Positions 56,481-64,000 of a stretch of DNA of 64,000 bases are shown in pieces. The notes beneath the pieces are model-generated. The model saw only the letters and a program-made list of their open reading frames with translations. It made no database searches and was not told the origin of the DNA. The stretch is from NCBI GenBank assembly GCA_037043455.1, contig JAWPHD010008251.1, forward strand, positions 1 to 64,000, given 5' to 3'. Position 1 is the stretch's first letter. Every line of letters starts with the position of its first letter. The stretch comes from Cyrtodaria siliqua. Taxonomy: Eukaryota > Mollusca > Bivalvia > Adapedonta > Hiatellidae. Made by a program: the position numbers and the translations under genes.

Positions 56481-56559
56481 TATCAATGAAATCTTGGAAA
56501 AGTTCGAAAACCAGCTAGATCTTGTTAGTAACGACAGAGTTATGGCCCTTGATTTGTTG

Positions 56560-56805
56560 AAAAATGGGGACATAAAAAAGGATAAAAATATCGGACAGGG
56601 AAAGCAGCATTCAAGGACGACAGTCAACCACAAAACACAAAAACAAACACGCAAACAGACAAACGAAAAGACAAAAGTAATAAAAAAAGCAAACGACATC
56701 ACAAACACAAAAGGGTTGACAATAGGGCTACCGGGCGGTCCGGTTTATCGGAGTCAATCATCCGAGCATGGTAAAGAACTATAGGAATACATCTGACCAT
56801 ATTTA
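56560..56805 (-). mobile_element. Retroelement tail fragment plus SINE body piece
   Basis: 56575-56740 is the reverse complement of the tail at 16.54-16.70 kb (GGTTGACAATAGGGCTACC, CAACCACAAAACACAAAAAC). It runs directly into CCGGGCGGTC...ATCGG...TCCGAGCATGGTAAAGAAC, part of the SINE body found at 40.4-40.67 kb. Confidence 0.6.
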
Positions 56806-57185
56806 ATACTGGCCAATAAATGAAAAGACAACTGATCGACTTTTTATTGAATAATTTTATTACCCATGGTGAATTTAATTGATACATGATAAACAAACAT
56901 TATGCGGTCCTACGAGCGAAATGAAAACATAAATTTCAACAAAAAAACTAGCAACAGCTGGTAACCATGCATATATCAGTTGTCACTGATGTCGGACTGT
57001 GCTCCCTTGAATATAAGTGCAATGTTAAGTAGGACTGGTGTTGTGGTTTTATTTTCATACAATATCAACTTACATAATAACAATTTAATTCAATATTCTT
57101 TGAATTACACAGTTCCTTCTGTATTTTAATAGCTACAAGTTTGTAATATAAAATTGTCCAACCTTAAATAAATGTGTTCTAGTGA
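56806..57185. other. AT-rich spacer
   Basis: No feature recognised. It could be the 3' region of the minus-strand gene that ends at 59.2 kb. Confidence 0.3.
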
Positions 57186-57189
57186 ACAG

Positions 57190-58485
57190 AGTGTCCTGCG
57201 CTCATAGTCAATGAGTTGCTTGGACTATTTGCACTCTTAGTCAATGAGTTGCTTGAAAGCACTCATAGTCTGAGTTAATTGAACTCTCCTGCACTCGTAG
57301 TCCACTTTACAAATTATTCAGTGAGCTGCACTGATAGTCAACTCTACAAATTGCTCGGAGTTTCCTGCACTGATAGTCTTAATTGCTCATACAGTCCCAC
57401 TTGTACTCTACAAAGGGCTTAGATTGTTCTGCACTCTACGAGTTGCTTAGAGAGTCCTGCATCACTCATAATCTTAGTTGCTCAGACAGACCCAGTCAGA
57501 GTCTACAAAGTGCTTAGATTGTTCTACAATCTGCACTGTAAGAGTTGCTCAGAGTGTCCTTCACTCATTGCTCAGACGGACCCAGTCATAGTCTACAAAG
57601 TGCTTAGATTGTTCTACAATCTGCACTCTCAGAGTTGCTCAGAGTGTCCTTCACTCATAGCCTTAGTTTCTCTGACAGTATTGCACATGTCTTCTCTGCC
57701 ATTTTCTCAAACTGTCCTGCACTCAATCTAAGAGTTCTACTTCACAAGGTGCTTGGACTGTCCTGCACTCATAGTCTATTGTACGAGTTGCTCTGACCGT
57801 CCTTCAACCACAGTCTACTCCATGAGGTGCTCACTCTGACCATCCTGCACTCATAGTCTACACTGAGTTGCTCCAACCGTCCAGCACTCAAAGTCAATGA
57901 GGGGCTCAGACTCTCCTGTATTCATAGTCTACTCCATAAGATACTCATAGACAGTCCTGCACTAAAAATTTACTCCATAAGGTGCTCATAGACAGTCCTG
58001 CACTCATAGTTTACTCCATAAGGTGCTCATAGACAGTCCTGCAATCATAGTCTACTCAATGAGGGGCCTCAGAATGTCCTGCACTCCTAGTCTACTCCAT
58101 AAGGTACTCATAGACAGTCATGCACACATAGATTACTCCATAAGGTGCTCATAGACAGTCCTGCACTCATAGTCGGGTAGACTATGAGTGCAGGACTGTG
58201 TAGACATAAGGTTCTCGTAGACAGTCCTTCGCTCATAGTCTACTCCATAAGGTGCTCATAGACAGTCCTGCACTCATAGTCTACTCCATGAGGTGCTCAT
58301 AGACAGTCCTGGACTCATAGTCTACTCCATAAGGTGCTCAGAGACAGTCCTTTGCTCATAGTCTACTCCATGAGGTGCTCATAGACAGTCATGCACTCAT
58401 AGTCTACTCCGTGAGGTGCTCAGAGTCCTCCTGCACTCATAGTCCACTCCATGAGTTGCATAGACTGTCATGCACTTATATAGTC
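57190..58485 (+). repeat. ~42-bp satellite, degenerate to regular
   Basis: Units with CCTGCACTCATAGTCTACTC and CATAAGGTGCTCATAGACAG become regular from about 57930. Earlier units are diverged (TGCACTCTTAGTCAATGAG). About 25-30 copies. One copy is inverted at 58156-58198. Confidence 0.85.
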
Positions 58486-58489
58486 AGCT

Positions 58490-59200
58490 GCAGGTAATGG
58501 CTGCAGGTAACGGACATCTATGGCACCCACTTTGTGTCAATATATGTGCCAAGTATACATAAATAGTATACAGCATGTAAAACTCAATATTAAATACTTG
58601 TTTATATACAGTTCTATATTATATTCAACACTGTTCTAGGAGGTTTTGTTAATTTTAACACTTAAGTTCCATACCTGGTCATAGGTGGAGTCATTTTAGG
58701 TACCAATAACATTTTAGGTACCAATAAATATACTATAAATAACACAATCTGGAGTCGGTTTAGGATAAAACTAAATTCAGACAAATGAACTAAAAATGAT
58801 ATTTAACAATGTAACGTGAATTATTTATGCAAGAAAATATACAAACTAGAATGGCATTTTACATGGAGCACTCTTGAAGCATCAAATCGGTTACTTTTTG
58901 TCTGCAAATACTGTCACATTGTGGATATAAAAGAACATTTTATATTAAATGTTGTGTTTGCCTGCCAAAATGCCTTTGCCTATCAAAATGGTATTTGCAC
59001 TTTTTTATCTCAGTGTTAAAGATCACTTAAATCTGGCCTGGAGGTGTTAGTGGCACAAATCTCAGTGTTCAAGATCACTTAAATCTGACACAAATCCAGG
59101 TGGCCAAGCCCTGGTCTGGCCAAAGTAACTCATCTGGCTCGTCATTTCCATCATCGTGGATAGGTAAGGAAGTGGTGATGATTGACTGTGGAAACCAGTA
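58490..59200. other. Spacer, probable 3' UTR or flank of minus-strand gene
   Basis: No exon-like frame is supported. A duplicated CTCAGTGTT-AAGATCACTTAAATCTG occurs at 59010-59090. Confidence 0.35.
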
Positions 59201-59207
59201 GATGGCG

Positions 59208-59300
59208 CTACTGTTGTTGGGAACTAATGTCTATAATGGTGTAATCAGCCCCATAGTCGACTCCGACTCGACCGTCACTTCCAGTGACACCTCGATCAAA
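59208..59300 (-). CDS. Unidentified minus-strand gene, candidate last exon
   Basis: After a pyrimidine-rich acceptor (TTTTTTTGTAGAG) the minus strand encodes FDRGVTGSDGRVGVDYGADY then TIIDISSQQQ and a TAG at 59208-59210. Entry in phase 0 matches the phase at the end of the preceding candidate exon (EEFIE). If the first AG of GTAGAG is used instead, another frame gives a 23-residue end, so the exact C terminus is ambiguous. The composition (acidic, Gly/Asp-rich) is coding-like. No domain is recognised. Confidence 0.4.
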   Translation of the reverse strand, partial: FDRGVTGSDGRVGVDYGADYTIIDISSQQQ

Positions 59301-59458
59301 CTCTACAAAAAAACATCATGTAATTATTTCATTGTGGAAAATTATGTTACTCAGTTCATCTGCACTTGAATGTTGTTCGACTTTAATAGCCGCAACTTTA
59401 AGTGAAGGACGATCTTGAGATCACGATGTTAGTACTTGAAGCATATTTGTATTATTGA

Positions 59459-59797
59459 CGAGGAAGGATGTCGTGCAGGAGGAAGGATGTCGTGCAGGAG
59501 GAAGGATGTCGTGCAGGAGGAAGGATGTCGTGCAGGAGGAAGAATGTCGTGCAGGAGGAAGGATGTCGTGCAGGAGGAGGAAGGATGTCGTGCAGGAGGA
59601 AGGATGTCGTGCAGGAGGAAGAATGTCGTGCAGGTGGAAGGATGTCGTGCAGGAGGAAGGATGTCGTGCAAGGATGTCGTGCAGGAGGAAGGATGTCGTA
59701 CAGGAGGAAGAACGTCGTGCAGGAGGAAGGATGTCGTGCAGGAGGAAGGATGTCGTGCAGGGGGAAGGATGTCGTGCACGAGGAAGGATGTCGTGCA
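59459..59797 (+). repeat. 19-bp minisatellite, ~18 copies
   Basis: The unit GGAAGGATGTCGTGCAGGA repeats about 18 times with few changes. Since 19 is not a multiple of three and the unit has no stop, all three plus-strand frames stay open and give the same 19-residue repeat peptide; the minus strand is open too. It lies in an intron of the minus-strand gene. None of these frames starts at ATG in good context. Confidence 0.9.
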
Positions 59798-59934
59798 GTT
59801 AGTAGTGTTTAACATGTTTTAATTAAGCATTTTATACAAATTTAAATTAAACAGAAGCTAACGATTAATCTATTCCCAAACTGAACTTGTAAGCTTCAGG
59901 CCTTGTTCTTAAAATTGTTAAACTTCCCCTTGTA

Positions 59935-60425
59935 TAACATTATCATTCTTGTTCCCTGTACATTTGTATAACATTAGCATTCTGGTCCCCTGTATGCCTG
60001 TATGACACTAGCATTCTGGTCCCCTGTACACCTGTATAACACTAGCATTTTGGTTCCCTGTACAACTAGCATTCTGGTCTCCTGTACACCCATATTACAC
60101 TAACTTTCTGGTCCCTAGTACACCTGTATAACACTAGTCTAGTATTCTGGTCCCCTGTATACCTGTATAACACTAGCATTCTGGTCCCCTGTACACCTGT
60201 ACAACACTAGCATTCTGGTCCCCTCTATACCTGTACAACACTAGCATTCTGCTCCCCTGTACAGGTGGTCCCCAGTACACCTGTACAACACTAGGATTCT
60301 GGTCCCCTGTACACCTGTACAACACTAGCATTCTGGCATTCTGGTCCCCAGTACAACACTAGCATTCTGGTCCGCTGTACACTTCAACTCCAGCATTCCG
60401 GTCCACCATACACTTGTATAACACT
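59935..60425 (+). repeat. ~35-bp minisatellite
   Basis: About 13 units of CACTAGCATTCTGGTCCCCT and GTACACCTGTATAA with indels. Lies in the same presumed intron. Confidence 0.85.
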
Positions 60426-60429
60426 TAAA

Positions 60430-61265
60430 ACACATACTGAGTGTGTGTACACATACTGAGTGTTTGGAGTGGTGAGGTGGGGGTGAGGAACACATTTAGA
60501 GCGTGTGCATGTGGGGAACACATGATGGGATAATTGGTCTTAATGATGTGATTTCATGCTGAGGTGGTGGCGGTGTCGGAGAGTTAAACAAATCGAACTT
60601 TTGGTCTGCGATTAGTTATAAATAATAACTGAAATATTATTTTATTATTTCAAGACTCAATTTTATATTCTCCAGACAAAATGTTTTGTGCAAGTTCAAG
60701 CTTAAAGCACCATCTTTTAGGAATGATGGTGTGTATGTTGCACTTGTAAAAAGGCAATGAAAGCATGCAATGCACATGCATGGCAATAAAGGATACAATC
60801 GAAACCTTAAAGACATTCCACTACTGTGACCTTGACTGTTTAGGCCATGAATAAAATCATGGAAAGTGAGCCACTTAACAATAACTGCATGCTTTTTTTA
60901 CTGTGGAGAACAGAGGCGTACAGTTTTCAAATGATTGCTCCAATTCAGTGGAAATTATATGCACAGTTTTAAGTCAACTGTTCACTAAATCACTCGGCCT
61001 TAATTGCTAATGATATAAAAAATAATATCCAGGCTTCATTCTTTTTTTTCCATATTAGTAAACAGTTTTTTCTTGTGCAAAGCAAGATGACAAGGCTATG
61101 TTTGTACAACAAAACAGGTTGATTGTGCTACAAGATATCCTGTCCAACAACCTTGTGTTTAGCTTAAATCTGTGCACACATGTTCTATTTCATGCAAGTT
61201 ATATGCAAAATGTGATTATTTAGAAATAGTTAGTAAAGTATAGAGAAGTATATATAGGCTACATG
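60430..61265. other. Presumed intron sequence, no repeat recognised
   Basis: No exon-like element was recognised between the minisatellite and the exon at 61.28 kb. Confidence 0.35.
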
Positions 61266-61275
61266 GGGTACTTAC

Positions 61276-61364
61276 TACCTCTATAAATTCTTCATCTGTC
61301 ATATCGCTTCTTGGAGACGAGGCATCAGATCCTGACAGACACCGCATTTCACTTGTCACATTTA
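61276..61364 (-). CDS. Unidentified minus-strand gene, candidate middle exon
   Basis: Minus strand: acceptor TGTGTTGTCAG, then an 89-nt exon encoding NVTSEMRCLSGSDASSPRSD and MTDEEFIEV, then donor GTA|GTAAGT. The exon begins with two bases that complete the single base left by the upstream exon (phase match) and ends in phase 0. An alternative donor three bases earlier (GAG|GTAGTA) removes one Val. The peptide is Ser/Asp/Glu-rich, like a disordered phospho-acceptor region. No family is recognised. Confidence 0.5.
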
Positions 61365-61509
61365 CTGACAACACAGGCATTTATAGTATTAATATAGATG
61401 TAAAACTGGACAAAGATTAAGGTCAATAATGCCACATAATGACTGGTTTAAACCTAGATGAATAAATAAGATTTTTATTTCATTTAATGATATAAATATT
61501 GGACAGATT

Positions 61510-62290
61510 TTATATTAAACAACAGTTCGGTAGAACCGATGGATGCTCCCTGAATAAAGTTACACATGTGAAACACAAATGGGTGAAAAACGTAGGAGTT
61601 GAGGGAACAAGCTTTATAGTTGAACAACTTCAAAATCCCATAACTCCACTAAAGAGAATTAAACCGGAAAGTCCTGACAACAACTACTAGACATTGTATT
61701 GATACATATGTGGGAGGAGTTGAGCAGAAATGATTTACATTTGAACAACTTTGAAATCCCATAACTCTGCCAAAAATCATTCAATTGGAGCATCTTGACG
61801 ATATGCGCAACTAGACATCATGCCAATAGGTGATGCTTACTATACATTTTTGATGAAGATTGGAAGAAAACTAGTTCAGCGGACAAGGTTTTGATTTAAA
61901 AACGTCAAAATCCTGTAACTCAGGCAAAAATCAGTTAACCGGAATGTCCTGATAATATGGGACAAGCTTTAGATAAGAAAACTTCAAAGTCCTGTAACTC
62001 CGATAAAAATCAAGCAACCGGAACGTCTTGATGATACTGTTTATGCATCTCTAGACATCACACTGATACTTCCAAAGAAGTTTCATGAAAGTCAAACATA
62101 GGAATATTTGAGCGGACAAGCTTTAGCTTCGAAAAGCTTCAAAGTCCCTAACTCCTCCAAATATCATTCAACCAGAACGCGTCCTGACAATATGCGCTAC
62201 CAAAAATCGTACTGATACTTCCTATAATGTGTCATGAAAAACATAGGAGTTGAGCAGACAAGCTTTAGATTCGAAAAACATCGACTAAGT
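61510..62290 (+). repeat. ~150-bp tandem-core array (family 8)
   Basis: Five units with CATAACTCCACTAAAGA, AACCGGAACGTCCTGAC, GCGCAACTAGACATCAT and GTTGAGCGGACAAGC. HINE-like word style; ends in GCCACCTCCTACGTGTGCG. Confidence 0.65.
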
Positions 62291-62468
62291 TTCGTAATTA
62301 CTGAAGCGATAGCCACCTCCTACGTGTGCGCGAACAACACTTGTATATATCCAAAAAAGAAAAACATATCCCAGCTTAGCAACATTAGCCTATGATACAT
62401 TCGTTAAAACGCCATGTATTTATATGGACTGTGTAGATTTAAGTAGTGAACACGCATCGTGCATCTAC

Positions 62469-62714
62469 CTTCGGGTGTTTCCGGAAACGTCACATGCTGC
62501 AAGTTGACATGGTGACCAGAGCCTTGACATGTTGTGTCAGTGGTTCCTTGGTAACATGTCGTCTGCGGCATCGTCGGGATAGTTGTTGGTAGTGTGGTGG
62601 AAACGCTGTCTGACAGATATAAGCCCGACAGCGGGGGTAGTTGCTGAGTCGGGGTGCATATCTCTACGGTAAAGCCACTCTGATGGCGCGGTAAGTAGTG
62701 CATCTTACCAAACA
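62469..62714 (-). CDS. Unidentified minus-strand gene, candidate upstream exon
   Basis: Minus strand: a strong acceptor (TTCACTTTTTTCAG), a 246-nt exon open throughout, and donor GAAG|GTAGAT. It encodes FGKMHYLPRHQSGFTVEICT, a Leu/Ser/Thr/Pro-rich stretch (LPPLSGLYLSDSVSTTLPTT) and GHHVNLQHVTFPETPE. It begins two bases into a codon and ends with one extra base, matching the next exon. GC content is higher than in the surrounding sequence, as expected for an exon. The Thr/Pro/Gln-rich composition is typical of disordered C-terminal regions of regulatory proteins, but no domain can be named. Earlier exons would lie beyond 62.7 kb. Confidence 0.5.
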
Positions 62715-62864
62715 CTGAAAAAAGTGAACAAATGAATTATGGTTAACTCCACCCACAGTACATGTTTGTATAAGTTTCAAGTTTGTAGATATACTAGTAA
62801 TTATGTTACAACGCAGGTGTTTTTTATGACCACGTTACTGTCACCTTAACCTTTGTTTTACTAA

Positions 62865-63740
62865 CCCCAAACTAACGACATCCAAAAACAATAGGGATCA
62901 CTAGCGACATCCAAAAACAATAGGAATCATCCTTGTCCAAAACAATAGGGATCATCCTTGTCCAGAGGGCAGTCTATGAAGTTTCATGATGCCACAGAGA
63001 TATTACTCGAGTTGTAGCGAGAAAATCATTTCTATCGGGTCATCGCGACATTGACCTTTGACATAGTTAATAATAATAATAATAATAATAATAAATTCTT
63101 TATTTAAAGAAGGTTAACACATTATGACATACTATCAAGATATACACATCATATTTTCAATGCGGCCTTCTGTACATGAATTAACAAACATTTAGTGCTT
63201 TTAACAAATACACTAACAATAAAAACATTCAATCTTCGACAAACACTCAGTTATATTTGAATATAGAAGAAATCTAAGAAGTCTTACATAATGTACATAT
63301 ATATCCAAGCAAAAAAAAAAGATAAATAAAAAAAAAATCATTCATGTTAATGTGCATTTTGCAATAAATATTTATAATTATATTTAAATGACTGGATAGT
63401 AGGAAGAGAACGTATGTCGACCGGTATATTGTTCCAAACGTGTCGACCAAAGTCGCTAAAGGTTACTTCCAAAAAAAACAGGGGACCTCCTTGTCCCATG
63501 GTCAGTCTTCATTATGAAATTTTATGATCTTTGGTTGAAAGGTACAAACAGTTTTTCTATGTCTGATTACTGTGACATTGACCTAGTGACCTCAAAAGCA
63601 ATTGGGATACTCCTTGACCCATGTACAGTCTATCTATACGTTTCACGGTTATCAAGTTATAGCCCGCAAGCGACATTGACTTTTGACCTAGTGACATAAA
63701 AATATGGACCATTAATGTCCCAAGGGCATTCCATGTAGGA
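62865..63740 (+). repeat. ~155-bp tandem-core array interrupted by a LINE tail
   Basis: Units with ATCCTTGTCCAGAGGGCAG, GTCTATGAAGTTTCATGATG and GACATTGACCTTTGACATAG occur at 62865-63066 and resume at 63472-63740 (ACCTCCTTGTCCCATGGTCAG, GACATTGACCTAGTGACC). Confidence 0.65.
63067..63471 (-). mobile_element. LINE 3' end, minus orientation, with (TTA)n tail
   Basis: Minus strand from about 63469: EVTFSDFGRHVWNNIPVDIR then SLPTIQSFKYNYKYLL and a stop near 63345. The F-x-VWN-IP...IR-LP-SFK pattern is the usual C-terminal end of many APE-class LINE reverse transcriptase proteins. A 3' UTR and a (TTA)8-like tail at 63068-63093 follow. It splits a unit of the surrounding array. The 5' part is truncated; no target duplication is evident. 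Confidence 0.7.
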
Positions 63741-64000
63741 CAATGTATTAATGTTTTATTAAAACAAATAGGAATCTTAGTATACAGGACAGATTAAACA
63801 TGATATTCATGAATGACATTTAATCTGTATTTGTACCAGTATGTTTTGGTGACAACTCTGTATCGGATTATATGCCATTTAACTTGATTTTATTTGATTT
63901 GAGTTGATATATACACCGATTTTACAGCGGTTTATCGAGTCTATAGTGAGTGGGAGTGGACAATATTTTGTGTCAGCGAAGCTTACACGTATTTAAATAA
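63741..64000. other. Window edge, no feature seen
   Basis: AT-rich sequence without recognisable structure up to the end of the window. Confidence 0.35.

Noticed and set aside
57190..58485. CRISPR-like array
   Set aside because: The 42-bp units are contiguous with no unique spacers, and the sequence is eukaryotic.
59429..59822. 128-codon ORFs on both strands over the 19-bp repeat
   Set aside because: Stop-free repeat; the plus-strand frames begin at non-ATG codons or within the repeat.

Overview
This is repeat-saturated, intron-bearing eukaryotic DNA, most likely from a bivalve mollusc. The main argument is the repeats. Most of the window is built from short tandem core units followed by an ACGG-type microsatellite and a short 3' hairpin, which is the architecture of the bivalve pearl/CvA (Helentron/HINE-like) non-autonomous elements. 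There are also tRNA-derived SINEs with (AAAC)n tails and several decayed LINEs. No bacterial gene organisation is present. Many open reading frames in the window begin at non-ATG codons and are only translations of repeats, so few are listed as genes.

Layout. 1-1.6 kb: a broken LINE joined to a tRNA-like sequence. 1.7-12.1 kb: successive tandem-core elements of at least six families, one carrying a 980-bp foldback element. 12.4-16.7 kb: a hairpin, a 1.29-kb foldback element with Transib/RAG-like ends, a SINE and a retroelement tail. 17-24.5 kb: more arrays, a nested insertion, a 20-bp minisatellite and a degenerate coding remnant. 24.5-36 kb: the least repetitive part, with a candidate first exon of a minus-strand gene at 31.7-31.9 kb, SINEs, and a miniature LTR element at 34.6-34.9 kb whose LTR contains a tRNA-like sequence.

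36.5-39.3 kb holds the best host gene: the last two exons of a plus-strand DEAD-box helicase of the DDX21/DDX50 (GUCT-domain) type, ending in a Gly/Arg-rich tail and a poly(A) signal, followed by a duplicated 3' region. 39.4-44.3 kb: arrays, including a satellite grown from a SINE tail. 44.3-56.3 kb: one giant minus-oriented pearl-like element, about 12 kb with about 34 core units, which is split by a nearly full-length 6.3-kb LINE (ORF1, endonuclease, reverse transcriptase) with a 7-bp target duplication. 57-64 kb: three minisatellites, three probable exons of an unidentified minus-strand gene, and further arrays with a LINE tail.

The genes do not form a pathway. The window is mainly a record of nested transposition, and several insertions are dated relative to one another by interrupted units and target-site duplications.
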